DNA of 64,000 nucleotides from Burkholderia plantarii (GTDB taxonomy: Bacteria > Pseudomonadota > Gammaproteobacteria > Burkholderiales > Burkholderiaceae). Positions 1 through 8,553 of the stretch are shown here, piece after piece. The stretch covers positions 806,001 through 870,000 of the forward strand of contig NZ_CP007212.1 of NCBI RefSeq assembly GCF_001411805.1. Direction: 5' to 3'. The notes beneath the pieces were generated by a model. It saw only the letters and a program-made list of their open reading frames with translations, was not told the origin of the DNA and searched no databases. Position numbers and translations under genes: made by a program. Numbering within the stretch: the first letter of the stretch is position 1; the number at the start of each line of letters is the position of its first letter.

Positions 1-729
1 CAGGCGTTCAGGCGCGCGCGTCGACAGATGGCTGCCCGCGACGATGCCGGGCAGCGAGCCGAGCAGCAGCGACACCAGCATCGACCAGTCGACCGAGCCG
101 AGCAGCCAGTGGCCCATCCCGGCCACCAGCGTGAGCGGCACCGCGTGCGCGATGTCCGAACCGACGATGCGCGTGGTGGACAGCGTCGGGTACAGCAGCA
201 GCAGCACCGTCACGCCGATCGCGCCCGCGCCCACCGAGGTCAGCGACACCAGCACGCCGAGCACGACGCCGGTCAGCACCGTCAGCGCGACGGTGCGGGC
301 CGGATTCGGCGCGAGCGCGTGGCGCGAGGCGAACGCGGCGAGCCGCGGCCGGAACATCAGCGCCACCGAGGTCAGCAGCAGCGCGCCGCCGAGCACGACC
401 TGGATCAGCCGGTTGGTCGAGGTCGAGCCGAAGCCGTGCGCGTGCAGCAGCCACAGCGTGACCGCCGCGGCCGGCACGCTGCCCGCCGCGAGCCGGCCCG
501 TGATGCGCCAGTCCACCGAGCCCTTGGCGCCGTGGACGAAGGTGCCGGTGGCCTTGGTGGCCGCCGCGTAGAGCAGGTCGGTGCCGACCGCCGTGGCCGG
601 ATGGATGTTGAACAGCAGCACGAGGATCGGCGTCATCAGCGAGCCGCCGCCCACGCCCGTCAGGCCGACGAGGAAGCCGACGAACAGGCCGGAGACGGTG
701 TAGAGCAGATTGATATGGGGAAGCGACAT
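1..729 (-). CDS. TauE/SafE-family membrane exporter (3' end outside window)
   Basis: Reading leftward from an ATG at 729, the frame stays open to base 1 and encodes 243 residues of a hydrophobic membrane protein. The N-terminal helix is followed by a GLTGVGGGSLMTP stretch. A second copy of this signature, SLTSVGAGAIGVT, lies about 150 residues later. This internally duplicated G-x-G-G-G signature is typical of the TauE/SafE (DUF81) family, whose members export sulfite, sulfoacetate or other organosulfur anions. The family is normally about 250-270 residues, so little is missing. The substrate cannot be told from sequence. It is divergent from the broken LysR gene at 1077, which may once have controlled it. 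Confidence 0.8.
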   Translation of the reverse strand, partial: MSLPHINLLYTVSGLFVGFLVGLTGVGGGSLMTPILVLLFNIHPATAVGTDLLYAAATKATGTFVHGAKGSVDWRITGRLAAGSVPAAAVTLWLLHAHGFGSTSTNRLIQVVLGGALLLTSVALMFRPRLAAFASRHALAPNPARTVALTVLTGVVLGVLVSLTSVGAGAIGVTVLLLLYPTLSTTRIVGSDIAHAVPLTLVAGMGHWLLGSVDWSMLVSLLLGSLPGIVAGSHLSTRAPERL

Positions 730-1076
730 CGGCGAGGGCCCGGTGGTTGCGCGCGGTCGAAACCCTCCATTGTCGCAAAATTGCCGCTCGGGCGTGGGAA
801 TGTCCGTCGCCGCGTCGCCGGGCGAAGCAGGGGGAGGCCGGGCGGTGGCGGCATCGATGGTCGCGTCGGTTCGCGCCGGTTCGCGCCGGTTCGTCATGGC
901 GCTCGCGCGCATGTCGCCGCGCTGTTTATCGCGCAGGGCGTCGGCGTGGACGCCGATCCACCGGGCCGTGGTCCCGGCTGGCCGTTGCATGAGATGCGCG
1001 ATGGGGCCGGACCCGGCCGCCGTCGCGCCGCGCGGCTGCCAGGCTGATTCGACGGAGGAATCGGGAGGACCAACCG
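730..1076. other. Intergenic region between divergent TauE-like gene and LysR pseudogene
   Basis: This 347-bp spacer holds no supported gene. It contains the short tandem element GGTTCGCGCC/GGTTCGCGCC near 870-890 and a purine-rich Shine-Dalgarno stretch (GGAGGAATCGGGAGG) just before 1077. I see no convincing -35/-10 pair on either strand. Confidence 0.4.
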
Positions 1077-1997
1077 ATGGATCTTCTCGGTGCGATGGCC
1101 GGTTTCATGGCCGCCATCGAAACGGGCTCGTTTTCGAGCGCCGCCAGGTGGCTCGGGTTCGGCCAGCCGCCCGTATCGAAGTCGATCGCGAACCTCGAGC
1201 GACAGGTCGGCGTATCGCTGCTGTCGCGCACCACGCACGGGCTGATGCCGACCAAGGCCGGCCAGCGGTATTGCAAGCGCGCGCCGGCTGCTCGACGACG
1301 CCGAGGAAGCCGGGCAGGCCGCGCGCGGCGTCGGCGGTGGCCTTGCCGGCGCACGCTGCGCGTCGGGGGCCGGGCACGTTCGCGCGCCTGCAACTGGTGC
1401 CGGCGATCGAGCCGTTTCTCGACGCCCATCCCGATCTCGTCATCGAACTGCTGCTCGACGACCGCCACGCCGACCTCGCCGCCGAGCGCATCGACGTCGC
1501 GCTGCGGATCGGCCACGGCGCGGCCGCCGGCGGCAACGGCGCGCTGGCCGGCGCGCGCAAGATCGGCGAGAGCGCGCGACGCGCGGTCGGCCCGCACGCC
1601 AGTTTCTCGCGCGCCGGGATTTCGCACCGGCCGCAGGATCTCGTCCGTCATCAGGTGGTCGTGCATGACCGGCGCGCCGGCGGCGCTGTCTGGAAATTCC
1701 GCCGCCACGATACCGAGCTGGCCGTCGAGACCTCGGGGCGGCTGCGCGTGCGCGAGGCCGAGGGCGTGCGCGCGGCGCGCTCGCCGGGCTCGGACTCGCG
1801 ATCGGCTCCGACTGGCGGTTTGCCGACGCGCTGCGCGACGGGCGCGTCGTCACCACGTTCGACGGCTGGCTGCTGCCGCCCGCCGAGCCGTGGGCGACGT
1901 TCCCGCCGGCCGGCTCGCCACCTCGCTCGCCCGCGCGTTCGTGGCGTTCGTCGAGGCAATGCTCGGCGTCGCGGCCGCGCGGCGCGATCTGGCGTGA
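1077..1997 (+). pseudogene. LysR-family transcriptional regulator, broken by several frameshifts
   Basis: The first 65 or so codons from the ATG at 1077 give a typical LysR winged helix-turn-helix (MDLLGAMAGFMAAIETGSFS..., then SKSIANLERQVGVSLLSRTT). After about base 1280 the homology moves to other frames. RRLLDDAEEAGQ is in the second frame, FARLQLVPAIEPFLDAHPDLV with IDVALRIG in the next, and then LAIGSDWRFADALRDGRVVTTFDGWLLPPAE. The C-terminal SLARAFVAFVEAMLG returns to the original frame before TGA at 1997. At least three or four small indels are needed, so single sequencing error is unlikely. Length and order match an intact LysR protein of about 300 residues. A strong Shine-Dalgarno precedes the start. 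The DNA-binding domain might still be made as a short peptide, but an effector-responsive regulator cannot be. Confidence 0.85.
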
Positions 1998-2552
1998 GCC
2001 CGGCGTGGATTGCCGCGTGTTTGTACTGTCGGAACATTGAAAAAATCTTCGATTGCGATTCTTTTTTATTGGCCATCGGGAATCGTGACATTTTCAAGCT
2101 TTGAACCGTCTATTTCTTTTTGCTTATCGATTTTTAAAAATTCAGGCCGGATCGACATCCGGTGATTTTCATTCGGCCTGCCCATGAAAGCCTTGCCTGG
2201 AAAGGATTTTTATCAATTGATGGAGCCGCCGCACGAGTGGTCTGGAATCCATGTGGCGCGAATTCATTGCGGCCCGCTTTGGCTGAAGGCCGCGTTGTCG
2301 GCAGGCCAGCCTCGTTACGGAGCGCGCGCGTAACGTTCCATTCGGTTGTTACGTTACGTCGGCCGTCTTTCGCGAATCGGGACGCATGGCGAGCGTGCGT
2401 CCGGCGCCGCGATTTACGGAGCTTGATCACGGGTTCGCAGTAATTTGTTCGACGAAATGCGTGGTTTCCCGTATCGGCCGGCTGCTGGCATGGTCTCTGC
2501 AGAAGTGCCCCCGCTACACCAGACAGCAGCACCAACTGACATGGGGCCACAA
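1998..2552. other. Intergenic region with an AT-rich segment upstream of the repetitive secreted protein
   Basis: This 555-bp spacer contains no supported gene. Bases about 2025-2160 are markedly richer in A/T than the surroundings (runs such as CTTTTTTATT and TTTTTAAAAATT), which is unusual in this genome and typical of promoter or nucleoid-protein (H-NS-like) binding DNA. I could not define a convincing -35/-10 pair. It presumably carries the promoter of the gene at 2553. Confidence 0.4.
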
Positions 2553-5111
2553 ATGAAACAACACTTCACTCTGTCGAGCATCGCGCTTTCGGTTGCGGCG
2601 GTATTCGGTCTCGCGGCGGCTGCGCCGGCGATGGCCGACGTCGGTGGCATCGTCACCCCGCTGGGGGCCAGTCTGAGTCTGAGCAGTTCGCTGAACGCGA
2701 GCGGTGCCGCGCTGGGCGCGACCGCGAGCCTGGCCGGCACGACGCTCGGCCTCGATGCGACGCTGAACCGGATCGACGGCCTGTCCGTCGTCCTGACCGC
2801 GAACGGCACGCGGTTCGGCGTCTCGCTCGGCAACGTCGTCGACCCGCTGCGGACCTCGCTGGGCGGCCTCGCCAGCACGATCGAGGCGATCGCCGGCAAC
2901 ACCCCGCTGGGCGGCGTGATCACCGGCCTGCAGGGGGCGTTGACGAATCCGGCCGGCGCGCTGACGGGCATCGTCGGCACCGCGACCGGCGCGCTCTCGA
3001 CCGGCACCGCGGCGCTGTCGAACGGCCTCGGCGCGGCGACGTCCGGGCTTGGTGCTGTCGCGTCGGGCGCGACGGGCGCGCTGTCGAACGGGGCCGGTGC
3101 GCTGGCGGGCGGCCTCACGACGGTGGCGGGCGACGCCACGGGGGCGCTGTCGAATGGTCTCGGTGCGGCGGCGGGGGCGTTGTCGAACGGCGCCGGTGCG
3201 CTGGCGGGGGGCCTCGGCGCCGCGGCCGGTGGCTTGAACTCGCTGGCGGGGACGCTGGCAGGCGGCCTGTCGAACGGACTTGGCGCGGTGTCGGGTGCGC
3301 TGTCGTCGGGGGCCGGGGCGTTGTCGGGCGGGCTGGGTGCCGCGGCCGGCGCGGTGTCGTCGGGCGCGGGTGCGCTGGCGAGCGGCCTCGGCGGGGCCGC
3401 GGGCGGCTTGAACGCGGTGGCGGGCACGGTCGTGAGCGGCCTGTCGACCGGGGTGGGCACCGCCTCGGGCGCGTTGACGGGTGGGCTCGGCGCGGCGACG
3501 GGCGGCCTGAACACGGTGGCCGGCACGGTGACGGGCGGGCTGTCGACCGGGTTGGGCGCGGCTTCGGGCGCGCTGGCTTCGGGTGCGGGCGCGTTGGCCG
3601 GTGGGCTGGGTGCGGCAACGGGTGGCCTGAACACCGTTGCGGGCACGGTCGCGGGCGGGCTGTCGAACGGCCTCGGTGCCGCCTCTGGCGCGCTGGCTTC
3701 CGGAGCCGGTGCGCTGGCGAGTGGGCTCGGTGCGGCAACGGGCGCCTTGTCGTCGGGAGCCGGTGCGTTGGCTGGCGGCCTGGGTTCGGCGACGAGCGGG
3801 CTGAACACGGTGGCCGGCACGGTCGCGGGCGGGCTGTCGAACGGCCTCGGCGCAGCCACGGGCGCGCTGTCGAACGGCGCGGGCGCATTGGCGGGTGGTC
3901 TCGGCGCGGTGGCGAGCGGCCTGGGCGGCGCGACCGGTGGTCTGAACACGGTGGCCGGCACGGTCGCGGGCGGCCTGTCGAACGGGCTCGGCGCAGCCAC
4001 GGGCGCGCTGTCGAACGGCGCGGGCGCATTGGCGGGTGGTCTCGGCGCGGTGGCGAGCAGCCTGTCCAACACCGCTGGCGCGGTGTCGGGCGGCCTGTCG
4101 AACGGCCTCGGTGCCGCGGCCGGCGCGTTGTCGAACGGCGCGGGGGCGCTTGCGGGCGGACTCGGCTCGGCGACGGGCGGCCTCGGCGCGGTGACCGGTA
4201 CGGTGGCGGGCGCGCTCGGCACCGGCGCCTCGGCGCTGAGCGGAACGGTCGGCGCGGCGGCCACTGGTCTCGGCACGGGCGCCGGCGCGCTGGCGGGAGC
4301 GGTGGGCACGGGCGCCAACGCGCTCTCGGGCGGCGTCCAGGCCGTCGCGGGCGGGCTCGGCACGACGACCACGGCGATCACCGGCCTGGTCGGCGGTGTC
4401 GATCCGGCCAACGCCGTGACGGGCGTGGTCAACGCGGCCACCACCGGCCTCGGCACGGCGACCACGGCTTTGACGGGCGCGGTCGGTTCAGTGCCGACCA
4501 CCGCCGTGACGGGCGTGGTGAACGCGGCGTCCTCGGGCGTCTCGTCGGCGGTGAGCGGGCTCGGCTCGGTCACCGGCACGGTTGCGAGCACGGCGCCGGC
4601 CGTCGTGGGCGGCGTGGTCAACGCGGTGACGAACGTGGTCGCGAGCAACCCGATCGCGCCGATCACGACGGTGGTGGGCAGCCTGTCCGGCGCGCTGCCG
4701 GTCGGCGTGGCGACGGGCGCGCTGTCGGGCGTCGCGAACACGGTGACGGGCACGCTGGCGACGGCGGCCAACACCGGCGTCGCGGCGGCCACCCAGCTTG
4801 GCACGGTCGGCACGACGCTCGTGAACACCGCGGGCACCACGCTCGGCAACGTCGCGAGCACCGGGACGGCGGCGCTCGGCACGGTGCCGGCCTCGGTCGG
4901 CGCGGTCGCCTCGACCGGCGTGGCGACGCTCGGCGCCGTCACCACCGCCGCGACGCAGACGATCGGTGCGGTCGGTGCCGCGCTGCCGGGCGTCGCGGTC
5001 ACGCCGTCGTCGGGCGGTGCCTCGTCGTCCTCGGGGTCGTCGGGCAGCACGCTGCTCTCGCCGGTCACCTCGCTGGTCGCGACGCTGGCAGGCGGACTGC
5101 CGAGGAAATAA
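2553..5111 (+). CDS. Large secreted Gly/Ala/Leu-rich heptad-repeat protein
   Basis: The protein has 852 residues. The ATG at 2553 is chosen because it begins a clear Sec signal peptide (MKQHFTLSSIALSVAAVFGL... with AMA|DV as the likely cleavage site near residue 29). An upstream in-frame start would bury it. Residues about 30-150 are non-repetitive. Residues about 150-620 are built of seven-residue units such as GALSNGA, GALAGGL, GAATGGL and NTVAGTV, stacked into longer units of about 35-47 residues. The C-terminal part is Val/Thr/Ala-rich, with a Ser/Gly linker and a PRK end. After the signal peptide there is no Cys, Trp or Tyr and almost no charge. No enzymatic domain is visible. It is probably a surface or matrix structural protein, but this is inference and I do not recognise a characterised homologue. 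A terminator follows. Confidence 0.8.
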   Translation: MKQHFTLSSIALSVAAVFGLAAAAPAMADVGGIVTPLGASLSLSSSLNASGAALGATASLAGTTLGLDATLNRIDGLSVVLTANGTRFGVSLGNVVDPLRTSLGGLASTIEAIAGNTPLGGVITGLQGALTNPAGALTGIVGTATGALSTGTAALSNGLGAATSGLGAVASGATGALSNGAGALAGGLTTVAGDATGALSNGLGAAAGALSNGAGALAGGLGAAAGGLNSLAGTLAGGLSNGLGAVSGALSSGAGALSGGLGAAAGAVSSGAGALASGLGGAAGGLNAVAGTVVSGLSTGVGTASGALTGGLGAATGGLNTVAGTVTGGLSTGLGAASGALASGAGALAGGLGAATGGLNTVAGTVAGGLSNGLGAASGALASGAGALASGLGAATGALSSGAGALAGGLGSATSGLNTVAGTVAGGLSNGLGAATGALSNGAGALAGGLGAVASGLGGATGGLNTVAGTVAGGLSNGLGAATGALSNGAGALAGGLGAVASSLSNTAGAVSGGLSNGLGAAAGALSNGAGALAGGLGSATGGLGAVTGTVAGALGTGASALSGTVGAAATGLGTGAGALAGAVGTGANALSGGVQAVAGGLGTTTTAITGLVGGVDPANAVTGVVNAATTGLGTATTALTGAVGSVPTTAVTGVVNAASSGVSSAVSGLGSVTGTVASTAPAVVGGVVNAVTNVVASNPIAPITTVVGSLSGALPVGVATGALSGVANTVTGTLATAANTGVAAATQLGTVGTTLVNTAGTTLGNVASTGTAALGTVPASVGAVASTGVATLGAVTTAATQTIGAVGAALPGVAVTPSSGGASSSSGSSGSTLLSPVTSLVATLAGGLPRK
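3801..4061 (+). repeat. Two near-identical direct repeats of about 120 bp, 141 bp apart
   Basis: The segments starting at 3801 and 3942 agree at nearly every base over about 120 bp, both encoding the NTVAGTVAGGLSNGLGAATGALSNGAGALAGGLGAVAS unit class. The differences are a few third-position changes and one Gly/Ser change near the end. The 141-bp period equals 47 codons, so copy loss or gain stays in frame. Shorter and more diverged copies of the same unit occur at about 3230, 3500 and 3630. Confidence 0.8.
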
Positions 5112-5165
5112 GCACCGGCAAGGTAGCCGGGGGTCGGCGCGCCGATCCCCGCGAATTGCGATCCG

Positions 5166-5201
5166 AAAGCGGTACGACGCGGCGGTCGTGCCGCTTTTTT
5201 T
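5166..5201 (+). terminator. Rho-independent terminator after the repetitive protein gene
   Basis: An 11-bp stem (AGCGGTACGAC / GTCGTGCCGCT, one G-U pair) with a short loop is followed by seven Ts. AAA precedes it, so it could also act on the opposite strand. It lies about 55 bp after the stop codon. Confidence 0.85.
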
Positions 5202-5489
5202 CATGCGCTCGCGCCGGCGATGGTCTTTCCGGTCCGCGTGATGACTGATTGTCGGCACCATCTTCACCTGCGGTCCCGCGCGTGCCGGCCCACGGGAACT
5301 CACCGCCCCGGCATGGTCGAACCGGCATTGCGCCCGCATCACGGCCGGTTCGGGGCGATCGTCTTATAGTGACGGACGGCCGCCGCGCGCCGCGATCGCG
5401 GCCGGTGCGATTCACGAGGGCCGGACGCGGTGCGTCCGGCGAGACATGCTGGAGACGACGGGGAGCCACGCTCCCGGAGAACCTGCCGA
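5202..5489. other. Leader region of the dihydroxyacetone kinase gene
   Basis: This is the rest of a 378-bp spacer. A TATAGT hexamer at 5365-5370 could be a -10 element, but no matching -35 stands at the right distance. A CGGGGAG...CTCCCGG inverted element lies at about 5458-5477, just before the Shine-Dalgarno. No gene is supported here. Confidence 0.3.
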
Positions 5490-7217
5490 ATGAAGAAGCT
5501 GATCAACGATGTCGAACGCGTGGTGCCCGACCTGCTGAACGGACTCGTCGCACTGCATCCCCATCTGGCGCTGCTCGCGGACCGCACGATCGTGGTGCGC
5601 GCTGACGCGGCCGAGTCCGCCTCGCGCGGCGAGGTCGCGCTCGTGTCGGGCGGCGGTGCCGGCCACGAACCCGCGCATGCCGGTTATGTCGGCAGCGGCA
5701 TGCTGAGCGCGGCGGTGGCGGGCGAAGTGTTCACGTCGCCGTCGGTCGACGCGGTGCTCGACGCGATCCGCGCCGTGGGCGGCCCGGCCGGCGTGCTGCT
5801 GATCGTCAAGAACTACACCGGCGACCGGCTCAATTTCGGGCTCGCCGCCGAGATCGCGCGCGCGGAAGGGATCGACGTCGAGACGGTGATCGTCGCCGAC
5901 GACGTCGCGCTCGCCGCGCGCGGCGAACATGCCGGCCGGCGCGGCCTGGCCGGCACGGTGCTCGTGCATCGCATCGCCGGCGCGGCGGCGGCGGCCGGCC
6001 TGCCGCTCGCCGAGGTCGCGCGGCACGCCCGCGAAGCCGCGGCCGCGCTCGGCACGATGGGCGTCGCGCTGTCGCCCTGCACGGTGCCGGCGGCCGGCAC
6101 GCCCGGCTTCACGCTCGGCGAGCGCGAGATCGAATGGGGGCTCGGCATCCACGGCGAGGCCGGCGTCGAGCGCGCCGAACTCGACCCGGCCGGCGCGGCC
6201 GACACGGTGGCCGAACGCCTGCTCGCGCGCATCGCCGACGATCTCGCGCTCGAACGCGGCGCGCGCGTGGCGCTGCTCGTCAACAACCTCGGCGGCACGC
6301 CGCCGGGCGAACTCGACATCGTGGCGGGCGCGGCGCTGCGCGTGCTCGGGGCGCGCGGCGTCAAGGTGGAGCGCGCCTGGGCCGGCACCTTCCTGAGCGC
6401 GCTCGACATGGCGGGCGTGTCGCTGACGCTGCTGCGCGTGGACGACGCGCGGCTCGCCTGGCTCGATGCGCCGACCGCCGCGCCGGCCTGGCCCGCGCGC
6501 GCCGGGCAGGTCGCGCCGCCCGAGAGCCGGCCGGTGCCGGCCGCGCCCGACGCCGCGCATCGCCGGCTGGCGGGCGGCGCGCGGCTCGCGCCCGACAGCG
6601 CGCTGCGCCGCGTGCTCGACGCGATCTGCGCGCGGCTGCTGGCCGCCGAACCGACGCTGACCGAAATGGACCAGCGCGTGGGCGACGGCGACCTCGGCAT
6701 CAGCCTGTCGCGCGCGGCCCACGCGATCGCGGCCGAGGCCGACGGCTGGCCCGACGCGTCGCGCCCGGGCGCGGTGCTGCGCGCGATGTCGGCGACGCTG
6801 CGGCGCGCGGTGGGCGGCACCTCCGGCCCGCTCTACGCGGCCATGCTGATGCGCGCGGCGGCCACGCTCGACGCCGCCGGCCAGCCCGACGCGTCGGCCT
6901 GGGCCGATGCGTTCCTCGCCGCGGTGGCGGGCGTGACCGAGATCGGCGGCGCGCACCCCGGCGACCGCACCATGGTCGATGCGCTCGATCCGGCCGCGCG
7001 TGCGTTGCGCACCGCGCTCGACGCCACCGGCAACCTGCGCCAGGCGCTCGACGCGAGCGCGGCCGCGGCCGCCGAGGGCGCCGCCGGCACCGCCACGCTG
7101 ATGCCGAAGCGCGGCCGTTCGAGCTATCTCGGCGAGCGCGCGCTCGGCCATCCGGACCCGGGCGCGCACGCCGTGGCGCTGTGGCTCGCGGCGATCCGCG
7201 ACGCGCTGCGCGATTGA
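5490..7217 (+). CDS. Dihydroxyacetone kinase, DhaK-DhaL fusion (ATP-dependent type)
   Basis: The 575-residue protein phosphorylates dihydroxyacetone (or a related short ketose) to the 1-phosphate in the cytoplasm. The N-terminal DAK1 domain (about 1-330) has GGGAGHEPAHAGYVGSGML at residues 54-72 and GIHGEAGVER near residue 218. The His in the second motif corresponds to the one that binds substrate covalently in DhaK. The C-terminal DAK2 domain (about 370-575) has MDQRVGDGDLG at about 391-401, supplying the Asp ligands for Mg-ATP, and GGTSGPLY. The fused layout is that of ATP-dependent kinases, not the PTS-driven DhaK/DhaL/DhaM system, and no PTS partner is nearby. The ATG at 5490 follows a GGAGA sequence and starts the canonical MKKLINDVE. 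No neighbour suggests a specific pathway. Confidence 0.88.
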   Translation: MKKLINDVERVVPDLLNGLVALHPHLALLADRTIVVRADAAESASRGEVALVSGGGAGHEPAHAGYVGSGMLSAAVAGEVFTSPSVDAVLDAIRAVGGPAGVLLIVKNYTGDRLNFGLAAEIARAEGIDVETVIVADDVALAARGEHAGRRGLAGTVLVHRIAGAAAAAGLPLAEVARHAREAAAALGTMGVALSPCTVPAAGTPGFTLGEREIEWGLGIHGEAGVERAELDPAGAADTVAERLLARIADDLALERGARVALLVNNLGGTPPGELDIVAGAALRVLGARGVKVERAWAGTFLSALDMAGVSLTLLRVDDARLAWLDAPTAAPAWPARAGQVAPPESRPVPAAPDAAHRRLAGGARLAPDSALRRVLDAICARLLAAEPTLTEMDQRVGDGDLGISLSRAAHAIAAEADGWPDASRPGAVLRAMSATLRRAVGGTSGPLYAAMLMRAAATLDAAGQPDASAWADAFLAAVAGVTEIGGAHPGDRTMVDALDPAARALRTALDATGNLRQALDASAAAAAEGAAGTATLMPKRGRSSYLGERALGHPDPGAHAVALWLAAIRDALRD

Positions 7218-7304
7218 CGCGGCGTGACCGACGCCATGTGACTGAATGAGGCAGCCGCTGGTGTCGCTGGGCCGAGGAGACGGGCCGGGGCGGGCGGGGC
7301 ACCG

Positions 7305-7313
7305 TGCGATAAT
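7305..7313 (+). promoter_or_regulatory. Candidate extended -10 promoter for mnmH
   Basis: TGC-GATAAT at 7305-7313 fits an extended -10 element and lies about 50 bp before the mnmH start. No good -35 is visible. Confidence 0.4.
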
Positions 7314-7364
7314 CCGCCGGTTGTCCTGTCCGCTGTTCCGCCCCTCGTTCCTCCGGCCCTTTTC

Positions 7365-8420
7365 GTGAATCCCTTTCTCGTTCCGCTGTCTCGCGTCGAT
7401 GAATTCGACGAGATCATCGACGTGCGCACGCCGCTCGAATACGCGGAAGACCACATCCCCGGCGCGCTCAACGCGCCGGTGCTCAGCAACGATCAGCGCG
7501 TGATCGTCGGCACCATGTACAAGCAGGAGTCGCCGCACGAGGCCACGCGGATCGGCGCGGCCTGGGTCGCGCGCAACATCGCCACGCATCTCGAGACCAC
7601 CTTCGCGGACCGGCCGCTGAACTGGCGCCCGCTCATCTATTGCTGGCGTGGCGGCAAGCGCTCGGGCTCGATGACTTCGTGGCTGAACCTGATCGGCTGG
7701 CGCGCCAGGCAGCTCGACGGCGGCTACAAGACCTACCGGCGCTGGGTGGTGGACGAGCTTGGCGAGCTGCCGGGGCGGTTCCGCTACATCGTGCTGACCG
7801 GGCGCACCGGCAGCGGCAAGACGCAGCTGCTCGGCGCGCTCGCGCGGGCCGGCGCGCAGACGCTCGATCTCGAGCGGCTGGCGGTGCATCGCGGTTCGCT
7901 GCTCGGCGCGCTGCCGGGCGCCGAGCAGCCGACGCAGAAGGGCTTCGACACGGCGCTCGTGCTCGCGCTGCGCGGGCTCGATCCGGCGCGGCCGGTGTTC
8001 GTCGAGGCCGAGAGCCGCAAGATCGGCCGCATCGCGCTGCCGGACACGATCCTCGCCGGCATGCACGCGGCGCGCTGCGTCGCCGTCGAGACCGCGCGCG
8101 ACGAACGCGTCGCGCTGCTGCTGCGCGACTACGAGCACCTGTTCGACGATCCGGTCGCGTTCGTGCAGCAACTCGCGCGCCTGACCGAACTGCACGGCCA
8201 CGCGCGGATTCGCGACTGGCAGACGCTGGCCGAGGCCGGCGAGCGCGGCGAGCTGTTCGAATCGCTGATCGATCTGCATTACGACCCCGCCTACACGCGC
8301 AGCAGCCGCGCCGCGTTCCGTCAGCTCGCGGACGCGTTGCCGTTCCCGTTCGCGCCGATGACGGGCGATGACGACGCGCAGGCACGTGCGTTGATCGAGC
8401 TGGTCGGCGAGCGCGGCTGA
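7365..8420 (+). CDS. mnmH: tRNA 2-selenouridine synthase
   Basis: MnmH (SelU/YbbB) replaces the sulfur of 2-thiouridine at the wobble position of tRNA-Lys, -Glu and -Gln with selenium from selenophosphate, through a geranylated intermediate. The 351-residue product has an N-terminal rhodanese domain. Its catalytic Cys is about residue 93, in [15 protein letters not shown]-loop domain follows, with GRTGSGKT at about 146-153. Length and both motifs match the family. The start is a GTG at 7365, which gives the usual N-terminus (MNPFLVPL...). selD, which makes the selenium donor, is not in the window. Confidence 0.92.
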   Translation: MNPFLVPLSRVDEFDEIIDVRTPLEYAEDHIPGALNAPVLSNDQRVIVGTMYKQESPHEATRIGAAWVARNIATHLETTFADRPLNWRPLIYCWRGGKRSGSMTSWLNLIGWRARQLDGGYKTYRRWVVDELGELPGRFRYIVLTGRTGSGKTQLLGALARAGAQTLDLERLAVHRGSLLGALPGAEQPTQKGFDTALVLALRGLDPARPVFVEAESRKIGRIALPDTILAGMHAARCVAVETARDERVALLLRDYEHLFDDPVAFVQQLARLTELHGHARIRDWQTLAEAGERGELFESLIDLHYDPAYTRSSRAAFRQLADALPFPFAPMTGDDDAQARALIELVGERG

Positions 8421-8553
8421 GCGGCAGCGTCGTGGTTCGCCTGCCCCGCAACGGGGCGTCACGGCCGCCGGCCGATTTCCTTGCCGTCATCACGAGCGCT
8501 TACACTGGCTGGGCAGGTCCGCGTTCAGCCAATTCCACTTCAGGAGTCTCGTG

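Noticed and set aside
3000-4200. Regular repeats considered as a CRISPR-like or satellite array
   Set aside because: The periodicity follows codons (21 and 141 bp), has no unique spacers of constant length and encodes protein repeats.
2414-5068. 884-codon open frame opposite the repetitive secreted protein
   Set aside because: It is the reverse reading of Gly/Ala/Leu codons and gives a Pro/Ala/Val-rich shadow without a signal peptide. The plus strand has a signal peptide, terminator and coherent repeats.
5365-5370. TATAGT as the promoter of the dihydroxyacetone kinase gene
   Set aside because: No -35 element at 15-19 bp and no other support; left only as a remark in the leader region.
5412-8462. 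1016-codon open frame on the minus strand opposite the dihydroxyacetone kinase and mnmH genes
   Set aside because: Arg/Gln/His-rich shadow typical of high-GC DNA; it covers two clear genes and an intergenic region and shows no domain.
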